A stretch of 64,000 bases of DNA, taken from positions 3,906,001 to 3,970,000 of the forward strand of contig NC_133123.1 of NCBI RefSeq assembly GCF_033568475.1, read 5' to 3'. This document shows positions 11,391 to 24,076 of this stretch, piece by piece. A model generated the notes under the pieces. That model made no database searches. It worked only from the letters and a program-made list of their open reading frames with translations, and was not told the origin of the DNA. Numbering within the stretch: the first letter of the stretch is position 1; every line of letters begins with the position of its first letter. A program made the translations under genes and the position numbers. The stretch comes from Henckelia pumila. Its lineage: Eukaryota > Streptophyta > Magnoliopsida > Lamiales > Gesneriaceae.

Positions 11391-13267
11391 GTTATGGTAG
11401 GCATCTGAATCTTTTAAGTATTTTTCAGAAAATCGATTTAATGTTGTTGATTGCACGCATGATTCATGATTCACGAAAATTTTGTTGGCATGGCTTGGTT
11501 CGGGGCTGAGGGTTCGGTCAGGTAAGGTCCTAGGGTGCCTAAGGATCGAGCCATGGCAGGGTTTGGGGCTGAGAAGGGCTCGGCCGAATGGATTTAAGCT
11601 AGAAAGGTGCAGACGGCGCAGTCTAGGGTTCGGGAGAAGAGGGCTTCGGGTTCCTGGTTCCTGGCTGCATGGGGGCTGGGGCCTGGTCAGGTTAGGTCCG
11701 CCCGGACGTGGGCTACGTCCGGGCGGCGGCGCTCCGGCCAGGGGCGGCCGGAGCCGGCCGGCAGCAGGCCAAGAAGGCCTGCTGCTCTCGGCCGAGACAA
11801 AACGTGAGAGGGGGGAGTCGGGTTAGGGTTTCTGGAGGCTTCCGGGTCGGGTCTTGGGTCCGGGTCGGGTCAGTAGGTTAGTGGGTCGGGTTAAGTGGGT
11901 CCGGGTCCGGGTTATTTTAATTGGGCTCGGGTATTTTTATTTTTAAGTTTTTAAGTTAATTAGGAGTTAAATGGGCTAATTAAATTCCCAAAAATTTAAT
12001 TAGTACCATTTAATTTATTTGGGCTTCATTAAATTATTTGGGTTAATTTAATTATTTTTGGGCTTTTAATAATTTTTTTAGTTAAATTTTTAAGTTGACC
12101 AGAAATTTTTATGGGCTTGGGAGCCCATGAAAATTATTGGGCCTATTATTGGGCTTTTGAGCCCATTGGGCCAGGGTCAGTGTTATTGGGCCAAATTTAG
12201 TCTTAATGGGCTTTGGTTGATTTATTGGGTCAAGTCTTAAGTTAATGGGCTTGCATGTCTAGGGCCAGCAGCTGAATCAATCCATGAGAAAATTGCATGT
12301 GTCCTGATTATATATTTAATTATTTTATGCATTTAAGTTATTTTAATATTTATATGTTAGTAAGAAAATTAAATTAAATATACATGAAGGACACACAATT
12401 TATTTAAGTACATGCATTCATGAAATCAATTTTTATGCTATGATTGAATTTCTATGGTTGAGCAAATAAAATATTTTAGGTGGAAATTGAAGTAGTGTGG
12501 CCATTTATGTATGGGCAGTTTCTGCCATTTATGTATGGGTGGTTCGCCACCAGCCTCGTACGATGGTTTCTTAGACTGATCAGTCGCACTATAAGTATGG
12601 GTCACACTTACGGATAGGACCATTCGATGTTAAGAAAATAAGTGCTCAACAACTCAAGTATGTATGATATTATGTATGTTATGTATAATTCAGTGATTAT
12701 TTAAGCAACATTTATGTTATGAAATTTTTAAGCATGCTCATTCATGTATATGTATGTATTAGTATTAAATTGATTTAAATTATTTTAAAACCCTTGTTAG
12801 TATGCATGTTGGGCCTCTAGGCTCACTACACTGATATGGTGCAGGTGAGTATGTAGAGGAGCAGGTTACCCCTACCGGTGGTGAGGACGTATGAGCAGTG
12901 CTGCAGTAGCCCCGTGACCGTGACAGCTTCTGAGTCACCATATATGTTATGTTATGATACATTTTAATATTTTCATGGGTTGATGTTTTTGGAATATTTT
13001 ATTAAATATTTTAGGTGCATGCACACTTTTTATTTATTTTATTTATGCAGTATATTTTTAATTATGGGGTTGACTCAGATATTTATTTATTTATTTCAAA
13101 GAATGCAATTTTTCCTAAGTATTTAATTGTTTATTTATTTAGTCATGTATTTATTTTAAATATTTTATTTTGTGCATATATGTATGGGCATATATGTACA
13201 TATTTTATTTAGTAGAAAAAAAAAAAATTTCCGCATATTTATTTAGTATAGAGTTAGGGTCGTTTCA
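11391..13267 (+). repeat. 3' LTR of older copy, right part
   Basis: The LTR interrupted at 1214 resumes here with the duplicated GTTAT and ends GTTAGGGTCGTTTCA at 13267. It keeps the GC island and its hairpin (11698-11726) and has two minisatellite units (12501-12540). Confidence 0.9.
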
Positions 13268-14590
13268 TCTCCCTTGTGAAATTTTAATAGGCATCTTCAA
13301 CCCTAATCTTTTAAAAAATAAGCATACTCGCCCCTTCAGATGAGTGCTTATTGCGCACGAGCCCCTCATGCGATTGGACAAAGATTTTGATATTTTTTTT
13401 GCACCAAATACCCCTGTGAAATATTAAAAATGCATATTTGACCCCTGTGAAAATAATTTTTATATCTATTCAACCCATAATACACAATTTTTATTAAAAT
13501 CTAATTATAAAATATTTAGCAAATATTTTTCGTTTTATTAATTTATTTTTAATTTTATATTTATTATGATTATATAATGTTTTCTAAAAAATATTATTAT
13601 TTTATTTTTTTATCATTATTTTATTAAACTTTATTTTTGTTTCCAACTTCTCCATTAAAAATGCATTCATTAACGAGATTTAAATACCTAAAAGTATCAA
13701 AATATTAAATCAAAATGATAAGTGAATGATAAGTACCAAACACTTTTAATTTTATTTATTTGTATTTTTAATTTTTAATTTTTAATTTTAAATTTTAAAA
13801 TTTTAATTAATTCATTTTTAAATAAAATTATTACTTTATCTCGTTATCATTATTTTATCAAATCCTTTCGTTTTTTCAACTTTTTTATTAAATATGATTC
13901 ATAAATAAAGATTTAAATATCTAAAATACCAAAATATTGAACCAAATGATAAGTTCATAAATGTTATTTTTTCAGTTTAGAATTATATTAGCATTATTTT
14001 TTTATTATTTATTACAAATTGTGCAATGCATATTCTCGAAAAATTTAAATTTTGGTTCAATAATATATAGTTTTAAATCAAAAAAATAATATGTTTGAAC
14101 TTATCAGTTTAGTTCAATATTTTGGTACTTGAAATTATTTAAATACTTATTTATGAATGCATGTTTAATGGAAAAATTGGAAATACGAAATGAATTTAAT
14201 AAAATAATGATAACATGATAAAGTAATAATATTTTTTAGAAAATAATTAATTAATGATAATACATTTAAAATAAAAAATAATAAATAATAAAACAAAAAA
14301 TGTTTTCTAAATTTTTATAATTGTATTTTATTAAAAATTGTGTATTATATGTTAAATAGATTTAAAAATTATTTCACGGGAGTTAAATATGCATTTTTAA
14401 TATTTTATAGGGGTATTTGGTGCAAAAAAAATATCAAAATCTTTGTCCAGTCGCATTAGGGGCGAGTGCGCAACAAGCACTCATGTGAAGGGGCGAGTGT
14501 GCTGATTTTTTAAAAGGTTAGGGTTGAAGATGCCTATTAAAATTTTACAGGAAAGAAATGTGTATTTTCAATATTTCACAGGGGTGGTTG
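13268..14590. repeat. AT-rich foldback (large inverted-repeat) element
   Basis: The left arm runs from 13268 to about 13760, and the right arm, its reverse complement, from about 14010 to 14557. Both carry the same blocks: AGGCATCTTCAACCCTAA, a CTCGCCCCTTCA stretch, a GACAAAGATTTTGATA block and GCACCAAATACCCCT. A second, partial copy of the inner left arm lies at about 13815-13960. The right arm's mirror continues to about 14590, but the left arm stops where the older LTR ends (13267), so the missing left tip may lie beyond the retrotransposon. It has no coding capacity and is probably a non-autonomous DNA element; family not recognised. Confidence 0.75.
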
Positions 14591-17050
14591 GTGCAAATAA
14601 CTCGATTATTTCATCAAGCTCTCACTCCCTTGATTTGTCTCTGCAAATAAGAACGAAGAAGAACCAGGTGAAGAGCACCATAATCAATTTCGAGGTTCAC
14701 GATCATGCTATGTTCTAGTTGTTGTTGCATTTTAGTATTATTTGGAAGAAATTATAAAAAACATTTTTCAACTTATTTTTAACAAAATTTTAAAATTTTG
14801 ATCGAAAAGTGCTTTTTAGAAATTATCTTAAACACTACCTAAAATATCAGATTATTTTGAAATTGTATGATTAATTCTGCACTCGTATGTTATCATGTTC
14901 AATTATAAATAAAAAACAAATTTGTTTTATGAGTTAGATTGGTTTGATTAAATGTCATTTATAATAATGCTTGTTGTTTTTGAATTTTATTTATTAAACA
15001 ACACAGATGTCACTTTCACAGTCGTTTATTTATTTTAAAAAAATAAAATAAATAAAACAAAAAAAACTAATTTATTGGCTTTTGTTTATTAACTTATTCA
15101 TAAAATATCAATATATTCACATTCAATTTTTCATATTCCAAACTCAGTTTCCCACATTAATAAACTTATATAATGCAATATCTTAAAACGCATTGATTTG
15201 AGAAACAAAATCATATCAAAATGATATTAGTTTATTATAAACAAAATAACATCCTTTAAACTTATTACTATATATGAACAAAAACACATACATCAAAGGG
15301 CCAAATTTATTGTTTAATGATGCATCATTGCATTAGAGAAACTCTAATTTTATATATCTGATTCGGTGTTAAAAGTGACAAATTAAAGGAATGGTGGGGG
15401 CAATTAAACCAGGAACGTGACATCTTGTTCGGGGATCGAGATGAAAACCTGAAAGAGACAATATGATAAAAATTGCCAACCCGATTGCGGCTGTATTCGT
15501 CTATTTCTCATCGTCACATGTTCGTGTTTATTGGGGATATCATTTTTTATTTATCGGTTAAAGATATCCATCATTTAATTTCAGGTTGTTCCGATTATTG
15601 AAACTATCTTAAATTGTTTTTTAGGCAACATTTTCATTGTTAATTTGATCCTAAAAAAAAAGTTCTTAAAATTTTCTTTAATTTCATGCATGCTATGCTG
15701 CACCATTACCCTTGCCTATTTTTTTTTATTTTTTAATTTTTTTGGTATGAATTTCCCTTGAGTAATATATTTATAACATATATTTTTCAATGGATACTGA
15801 TTTATGAGACGTAATTAAAATTTAAAACGGGATCGACACAGAAAAAAAAGCTTTCTCGAAGTAATTATCTCAGCTCGCTAAAATTGATTTTCGTTATAAA
15901 CTAATTAAATTTATTCACACAAAATCTCATTTGAGACGATCTCCTTGTTCAAATTTGAGATAGATCTCTTATCATGATACATGTTTCATAAAAAAATCTT
16001 TTAATATAAAAAAATATTATTTTTTTTATAAATATAAACTAAATTGATCCGTCGTATAACATATCTTTTTACTCATGATTCTTAATTGACACTTATAACA
16101 TATCTATGCTAGCAACCGTGTGGAACTTCCTAAGATATAACTTGTCAAACAATTCATTTATGGTACATGGTATTCGAAAATATATTTACATGTCAAAGAA
16201 TTTAAGAGACAAAATATTAGATTTGATACTCAATTACAACACAATTAAAAATAACAATAAATATTACGTGATCCATTTATACGACGACGTATAGTTCCCC
16301 GTTTTATCTCGCGATATACCGCCCCGGGATTTATCTGCCGTGAAAAATGCTTCGTACATTCTCATTGGATTCCGTCGACCCTTCAAAATCTGGACTACCT
16401 CAGCAGAGTTTTCATCGCCTGCTCCACCACCCCACACAACTTCCCCTGCTCTACTCCATCCTCCGCCGTCTGATTAGATCGAATTAAATTCTTCTAGGGT
16501 CCATGCCAATGCGTAATTAATTTCAATTCATAGTCAAAAAATATTTTGAAGAATTAATTAGTTAGAAATGAGCAAACCTCTTTATAAATGTATGCGGTAA
16601 CCTCTTTTATCATTCAATTATATAATTTATTTATATTTATAAATGTATGTGGTATATTTTATCTTATACTTTTAAAAAATAATAATTAACGCATTATTAT
16701 ACATTAGAAATAAGTATCAATTGCATCATAAATAAATATTTCCTAATATATAAAGAATCTATCACTTAGAAACCATTTTTTTTATTACCGAAATTGTTTT
16801 TATTTGATATAGATATTATACTTTTGTTTTCTTTTCTTTTGTTTTTTTTTCCTATTTCAACATTTTAAATTACAGTTTAATCTCTAGATAATTTTTAAAT
16901 TATAATATTACTCTTATTTGATGCGTGCATCAACACAATAATATAAATATAAATAAAAGAAAACGAGAGAGTCGCATTAACTAAAACATGGGCCGCTTGT
17001 TCATCCATAATAAGAAGAATTTTAATGGACTTTTTGGTTTCAGGCATATT
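14591..17050. other. Gene-poor AT-rich spacer
   Basis: No frame with homology is seen. It contains a degenerate hAT-like MITE (14734-14836), a degenerate sequence with TTGAGACGATCTC-type ends (about 15915-16075), and a GC-richer patch at 16313-16510. Confidence 0.6.
14734..14836. mobile_element. Degenerate palindromic MITE
   Basis: The two halves are near-perfect reverse complements around ACAAAATTTTAAAATTTTG, and the outer ends resemble AGTGTTTGG and its complement. It is similar in sequence and layout to the clearer copy at 47600-47721. Confidence 0.6.
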
Positions 17051-17058
17051 AACAGCTA

Positions 17059-17059
<1 letters not shown>

Positions 17060-17091
<32 letters not shown>
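17060..17091. repeat. (ATT)n microsatellite
   Basis: About ten ATT units in a row; it lies about 1 kb upstream of the ATG18f-like start codon. Confidence 0.9.
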
Positions 17092-17159
17092 TTTAATTGA
17101 ATGTGAGATAGAGCATGAACTTATGAAATTTGCCTTTGTGTAAAAAAAAAAAAAAAAAC

Positions 17160-18034
17160 CCAAACCTGCGGTAAAAACTGTTTTTAACCGTGGTGGAAGA
17201 ATAGGAGAAGACGTGCAGCGGTGTTCAATTTTTCTTCAAGATTTCAGCGACCATAACTTAATCAAGGGAGAAAGAAAATTTGAAACAAAACTGTACAATT
17301 TAATCAAATCATTGGAAAAATTAATTTCAGAGACGTGATACCAAAAACCTTTTTATCTACTCATGATCAAGCTTACCTTTTCCCTCTCTTACAAGAGTTC
17401 CTAATTTCTTTCTTTATCTGGTATTCACAGATCAGACGATCTCAAATATAATCCGAATCCCTACGAGTTAATCTTAGCTGTATTTACGAAACCCTTTAAT
17501 GATTTGTATATATTCTTCTTCTTTTTTTTTTCATAGATAATTGTTCATTATATGATTGAATTCTTTGATTTTTTCGCTACCGTTCCTGAAGTTGGGTTTT
17601 GATTTGTTCGTATAATCAAGAGGCAAGTAAATAGGCGCAAGAAATACAAAAGGGATTTTTTTGAGGAATTTTGTTGTCTAGTTTGGTTGTCAGATATGCA
17701 TATCCGGGAGTCCGTTGAAACTTTCTGGGTTTGTTCAACTCTCGATGAGTGATTAATGTGATGAATTAAGAAATAGAGCTCGACGGTGGGGCAAGTATCA
17801 TCAAACTGCTGGCTGCTTGTGATTTGTATGGTTTTGTAATTGGCTTGGAAGCTAATGATGCAGACACCGAGAAACTAAAAGCTATAATCATAACTTGGCT
17901 GTTAATTAATTTTGAGGCAAGTTGGCGGAGTTTATGGTCATTAGAGAGGTGAGCGAGCTGAGCAGCTGTGGTTGGTGTGCTGTTGGGAGTTTGCTCTGTG
18001 GGTCTTTGTTTTCCTTTGGTTTTTCCGCCTTGAT
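17160..18034 (+). promoter_or_regulatory. Probable promoter and 5' leader of the ATG18f-like gene
   Basis: No upstream gene is seen. Stretches rich in CTTT and TTCTTC (about 17510-17530), typical of plant leaders, precede the first in-frame ATG at 18035. I could not fix the transcription start or rule out a leader intron. Confidence 0.4.
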
Positions 18035-21000
18035 ATGAAGAATAATAGCCAGAGAAGAGGTGGCGTGGGAGTTGATATGGAAGCCTTGGTGCCACGGTCG
18101 GGGAGGGGAAATAATGGGATCATTCCTAGCTCGTTTAAATCTCTTTCCGGTTACCTGAAATTTGTTTCCTCAGGTGCCTCTACTGTGGCAGCGTCTGTGA
18201 GGTCTGCGACATCCTCTATTGGGGAGAGGGACAGCGAGACAAGCCACGGTCAGGTGGGATTCTGAAGTATTCCTTTTTTTATTTCTTGATTCTTCACCTT
18301 GGATACTTGCGATAAATATTGGAAAATATAGCTTATGTTGTGTTATGCCTTGTATGTTGGATTGCTGATGTCACTCCTGCAGGGTCTGAATTTCTATTAA
18401 AGGTCATTGGGTTCTTAAGTTCGGATAACTTTTGTTCTTGACAACTGAAATTTCCTTCAACTAGTTGCCTGATTCCTTAATAATGTTCACGGTTTGAATT
18501 TTTGACATACCATCATTCACCACTGATTAATGTGGTGAAACTCCATTGCGAATTAGTGATTTTGAATTGTGATGGGGGATTCCCAGGGATGGAAATCATA
18601 AACTTTCTGTTTGTTTATGTGTTCCAAAACTTCTTTCAGGCCACACAACTTGTGTTGTGGACTCATGGGGATTTGGTTTCTGTTGAGACCCCAGAATTGA
18701 ACTTTTCCATGGGGTTCTAATTTTGTATTCATCCCTAGTAACCACGTTTTGAATTTGGAAAAGCCCTGTTTCCATTGTACTGATATATCACATATGATAT
18801 TATTCTTACCGCTTAAGTGTTAATTTTTATTTTTGAAATAGGTGCTATATTAGTTTATATTCTCACTACATTGTGTGCGTTGAAAGTGATGCTGCTGGTA
18901 GCATTTGACAGGATCATAAGAGGTACTACTAGTAATTTTTTTAGCGGTATCAATATGACCACATACACAAGTTCCAGAAGATTTCATCACTTGGTTGCAC
19001 TTTTTCGAAATTATCGAAACCCAACTTTTCAAACAATCTAGCATTACTTGTGAAAATAACGAAGAAAACCTTTTGAACTAAGCATGACTGTTTGAGGATT
19101 AAAAAAACATATCAAATGGTACATTGTTCGATTTTATAATCGAGTGTGGCTAGGCTTTATAGAAAAAGTCAGGCATTGCAAATAGTCCTTGAATTGTTTT
19201 CAAATCCAACAGAATATACTTCCATGCAATGGGTGATTACATTGGACTGTTTTTTATGTTATCAGCACGTACATCGGTACATGTCTAATTCGCTATTCTG
19301 GTTTGACGCCATTAGCAACCTAAAATTATGACTTTCATTTGTAGTGTTGAATCGTTCAATGTTAATTCAGTGATATGGTAGCTTCCTTTTTCATCCCCTT
19401 CTAAATTATTTATAATAATTGCTACAAATGTTAGATCCACATAGATGAGAACTCCTTTGTGCAACTTACTTAGTTTTGCCCCAATTTATCCACCTTAGGT
19501 TTTGTGGGCTGGATTTGACAAATTAGAACTTGAAAGAGGCATCACGCGACAAGTTCTCTTGCTGGGCTACGGTCATGGATTTCAGGTCTGGGATGTTGAA
19601 GTAGCAGACTGTGTGCGCAATCTAGTCTCCAGGAATGATGGACCTGTTTCGTTCATGCAAATGTTACCAAAACCAATTTCATCTGAGAAAATTGCAGATA
19701 AATTTTCTGACAGCCGCCCATTGTTGATTATCTGTGCTGATGGATCCTTTACTGGAGATGATAATATTTCGGAGAGGTCGGGTATTCTTCGCAATGGCTC
19801 TGTCCAACAGTGTCCTGGGCCAGTTAACAGTAGTTGTGCTTCAACTGTGGTTTGGTTTTATTCCTTGAGTACACAATCATATGTACACCTTTTAAGATTT
19901 AGATCAGTTGTCCATTTGGTGCGATGCAGCTCTCGAGTTTTTGCTGTTTTACAATCAGATCAGGTATGTTCTGCCTCTTCTTAAATGCTTAGATTATGCT
20001 ATATTATGTTGCAACATGCTATTTGGCCTTGTTTGCGATATGATATGTCAGTTTTACAGGTACATTGTTTTGATGCTCTTAAATTAGAGAGACAGTATAC
20101 AGTCCTTACCAATCCTGTTGTTACGGGGTGTTGTGGGTCAGGAAATAAAGGTTTGGGTCCCCTTGCGGTTGGTCCCCGGTGGATGGCTTATAGTGGGACT
20201 CAAGTGGAGGTTTCAAAATTTGGGCGTGTTAGTCCGCAAAAGCTCAACTCCTCAGCCAGCTTCCCCAATCCCACATCAAATGGAAGCCTAGTCGCACATT
20301 ATGCGAAAGAGTCTAGCAAACAACTTGCTGCTGGTATATTGACTTTAGGGGACATAGGTTATAAGAAACTATCGAGGTACTATTCTGACCTGTTACCTGA
20401 AGATAATAATAGTCAATCTGGGACTTCCCGAGTAAAGGTACACAGTGTTGCTAATGGATTTTCCCACGATGCAGACAGCATTGGCATGGTATACCGCATT
20501 CTTCTCTTGTGTTAGTCAAATTACTGACCTATAAAAACAAGTGTTTGAATTTTCCTTGGTTCTATTACTTTTGCCATCAGATTTATTTTGCATGTGTTGT
20601 CGTCAAGGTAACCAAACAATTTATTTAATTTGTTTTCTGTCTCGAATTGCCTCGACCGAATGCAATAGATACAAGAAAAAATTGCATTGCTAGTGCATTT
20701 TACGGTACATACATTGGTTGACATTGTTCTTTTGTCGCAAGTTATTCCTGTTCAAACTGTCTGTTTTTCTGTTTTACCTTTGTGTGCTCTCAATCTTATG
20801 CCTGTACATCCATGATTGCAGTGTAATATTATGTTCATCTAAGTATAGTCCATAAATTCTATCAGGTAATTGTCAGAGACATTGCCAAGAAAACTGTTAT
20901 CGCTCAGTTTAGGGCACATAAAAGTCCTATCCTGTCATTGTGCTTTGATCCCAGTGGCACTCTTTTAGTGACAGCTTCCGTACAAGGTCATAACATAAAT

Positions 21001-22819
21001 GTTTTTCGAATTATGCCTGGATTTTCTGGAGGATCCTCTGGAGCTGCTTCTTATGTTCACCTTTACCGGCTGCAACGTGGTTTCACAAATGCTGTAAGAA
21101 TAAGATTATGATTCTCTGTCCATGCAAACTTCCATGCAATGAATCAGACTCGTTGTCCATGCTTTTTCAGGTTATACAAGATATAAGCTTCAGTAGTAAC
21201 AGTAATTGGATTTTGATCAGTTCCTCAAGAGGGACTAGTCACCTTTTTGTCATCTCTCCTTCGGGCGGATTTGTTAGTTTTCAATCAGCCGATGCTAGTC
21301 GCGTAAAAAATAATGGATGTAGCTCGATGTCAAACACTCCAGTTTCTGGATCACCCGATTCAGGATTACAGGTGCTGACTCAACAAAACATCTGCGCATC
21401 TGGCCCTCCACTTACTCTTTCCGCTGTTAGCCGAATAAGGAACGGAAATAATGGTTGGAAAAATTCAGTAAGTGGTGCTGCTGCGGCTTCAACTGGGCGG
21501 ATTAGTTCACTCTCTGGAGCGATTGCATCAGCTTTCCAACATTGTAAAGGCAACGAAATGAATGTAGATTCCAATTCTCTGAAGAAAAACCATCATTTAC
21601 TTGTTTTCTCTCCTTCTGGTTGCTTGATACAATATGCTCTGCGCATATCTCCAGCTCTTAATGGTACAACGGGTTTGCCCATGAACACCACTTGTGAATC
21701 TAATCACTGCAATGATTCAAGGATAGTGGTGGAGGCGATGCGAAAATGGGATGTTTGTCAAAAACAAAATCGCGTGGAGAGACAAGACAACGTTGACGTG
21801 TATGGTGAAAATGGAAATTTTGACAGCTGTAAAATCTTTCCAGAAAGAATGGACCAGAAAAATACCGTTTTCTCCAGCATTGTGGATACTGCCACGAAAC
21901 AAAATATCAGTACTGAAGAAAGGCATCGGATGTATATATGTGAAGCTGAGCTTCAAATGCATCAGATCCAGAATCCATTATGGGCGAGATCGGAGGTACT
22001 TTGCAATTTCTGTAAAGTTGAGATAGTTCTGAGTAACCTTTAATGGTCACTTTGATGAGTGACATCCTTGTGCCCTTGCACTACCTTTGTACAGATATAT
22101 TTTCAGTCAATGTCGCTTGATGTTATTAATACAAATGAAGTTTCGGGAGAGGGAGAGATTGAGATTGAAAGAGTACCCATTCGTGTGCTTGAAAGCAGAC
22201 CAAAAGACTTGGTTCCAGTTTTTGATTACATCCACGCTCCCAAATCTCAACGAGGGAGGTATGTTGTGATGGTTCATCGGATGCTTTTGTGTCAGAATTG
22301 AATTGTATATATTACTAGAAATTTTGTATGTATTATGTCTGCCACATGGACAAGTATCTTTGATGGGGATCCGTGTATATGTGTTTCTGCTACTGAAGAT
22401 ATATGGTTCTCCTCTTTCCATGTCTTCTTGATCACCTTTCTACATTTTTCGTCCTTTTATCTTGGTGAAACTGAAGTTTTAAACCACATTTCTCGTTCCT
22501 CAGGGGCAACATCAATGGGCATCTTCCATTGTCCGAGAATGGCACATTCACCTGCAGGAACAGTTCCGGTTCTTTCGAATCTGTAAACACTGGTGAAATT
22601 GTGGGCAACAAGGTGGACAAGGATGTTGACCAAACATGGCATGATGGTCTTTGGTTGTCCACCGAAAAAAGCAGGGGTATCGTAAATGCTAACAAAAATT
22701 CTCCATTGACAAATTCTCAGCTTGACATTGTAAACACTAGAGACCACCCTGAGAATAATAACCAACTTACACCTGTAAATAATATAGATTGCCTGAAAAT
22801 GGAGAATAAACCTGCATAA
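18035..22819 (+). CDS. ATG18f: Autophagy-related protein 18f-like (WD40/BCAS3)
   Basis: Seven coding exons: 18035-18253, 19499-19963, 20060-20488, 20866-21093, 21171-21995, 22095-22258, 22504-22819, giving 881 residues. ATG18/PROPPIN proteins bind phosphatidylinositol 3-phosphate on forming autophagosomes; the f/g/h branch adds a C-terminal BCAS3 domain. The N-terminus (NNGIIPSSFKSLSGYLK, then VLWAGFD) closely matches plant ATG18f. WD repeats span about 74-440, including a DPSGTLLVTAS blade. The site where PROPPINs carry FRRG reads LQRG (440-443). The BCAS3-like region follows (about 530-780). The start is the first ATG in frame, before the conserved N-terminus. Intron 1 is long (1245 bp). 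ATG18g or h is the alternative assignment. Confidence 0.9.
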
Positions 22820-24076
22820 AGTGACCGGTCTGACTAAGGTACATTCTTTTTCTTCCAATCCTGTTAAAAGTACCGTACATTCTTGTGCTTCCTCTTGGTT
22901 TCTTTGTTGTTTTGCTCATATGTTGATCCATGGACCAGGTTAATTATAAATTTCTTTTGCATCTGAATACCACTCGACGGCATATATGTTGGTCGGCGAG
23001 GAAGCTATTATTCTTTTGTTTCTCTGTGAGGCTCCGCAACAAGTTTCAGAATGTGGGTTCCAAATAGTGAGCTAGAGGCTTTTGGGGGCGCTTGAAGGAA
23101 AAGTTGGCTGACATAAATCGGTGTTGGTGTTTTTAATTAGCTGATTGATGTGGATAATAGAATCATCTGACTTGTATCATTCGAAGTCTTCGTTTTCAAT
23201 TTGTCTCCCTTGTGGTGCATGCATGTTTATGAGATTGTGATGTGTGAATTGTTACAAGTTTCTTCTGGTTTTAATTATTACATCATGGGCAAAACTTGGA
23301 TTGCACTCATTCCTTGACGCAATTCATTTTGAAATTTATAATATAATACTTTGATGGAGAGGTTTCTAGGACCAAAATAGAAATACTAGGACGAGAACAA
23401 CCATCTTTTGTTACTTTCTAAAAAAGAATTCTTTAAATTATAACGTCAACCTCTCTTGAATTAAGGGAATTATATGGCCTAATCTCATTTCAGTAGTGTT
23501 TGCAAATGATAATTTTGCATAGTAAAGTTTGTCACAATTTTAATCATTTACAAACATTACCTTAATAGAGTTTTCTTAAAAGAAAATTTTAAAAAATCAG
23601 ATAAGTCATTTTCCATTTAGAAATCTTGTTTTTGTCAAAGACAACAGCATTTTTCAGTATGCACTTCATGTGGAGGCCAAGTGAAGCAACATCAAATTGC
23701 TACTCACTATTTAATTCAAAAAAACATATTTTCTGTCTCTTTTTTCTAACTTCCCTTCTTCAAAATCAAGCCACCATGCAAACAATTCTCAGTCTCCGGT
23801 CTTTTTCCATCAAACAACCTCCTCTTCCCTGTCCAAAATAATACTAACCCCGAATAAGAAAATAAAACATAATAAAAAAAGAGCTTCCATACATATATAA
23901 CCTTCATGCTAAGCAAGGTTAGGTGATGGATAGCAACCCTAAACACTCTCACAAAAACAGCTTTTTCTTACAGCTTTTCTCTCTAACATTTAGAGGCTAT
24001 CAGCAGGTTTGCCTTGGTAAATGAATCATAGGTAGCAAGAATCTGTGATTTCTTGTTTTTGTTTGTGTTCTTGAAA
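22820..24076. other. ATG18f 3' flank and GAUT12 upstream region
   Basis: Holds the 3' untranslated region of the ATG18f-like gene (about the first 400 bp) and the promoter and leader of the GAUT12 gene. No other gene is seen. A pyrimidine-rich stretch with many CTT/TCTC motifs lies at 23940-23990, in the probable leader. Confidence 0.5.

Larger units (their letters stand above)
1..13267 (+). mobile_element. Older Ty3/Gypsy (Tekay/Del-like chromovirus) copy, 3' part, interrupted by a younger copy
   Basis: Only the 3' end of this plus-strand element is in the window: the end of pol (1-404), a purine tract, and a 3' LTR. The LTR is split in two, 450-1214 and 11391-13267, by the younger copy of the same family. 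Together the two LTR parts make about 2.64 kb, close to the 2.66 kb of the young LTRs. The LTR starts TGTAACACCCGG and ends GGGTCGTTTCA. The protein tail differs at only about two of 105 residues from the young copy, so the two belong to one subfamily. The element is broken; its 5' part lies left of the window. Confidence 0.9.

Noticed and set aside
15915-16075. Degenerate MITE with TTGAGACGATCTC ends
   Set aside because: It resembles the repeat at 42499-42662 only loosely; the ends are too decayed to define.
17972-18034. Upstream extension of the ATG18f first exon
   Set aside because: The frame is open here, but it has no ATG before 18035, and the conserved N-terminus begins after 18035.
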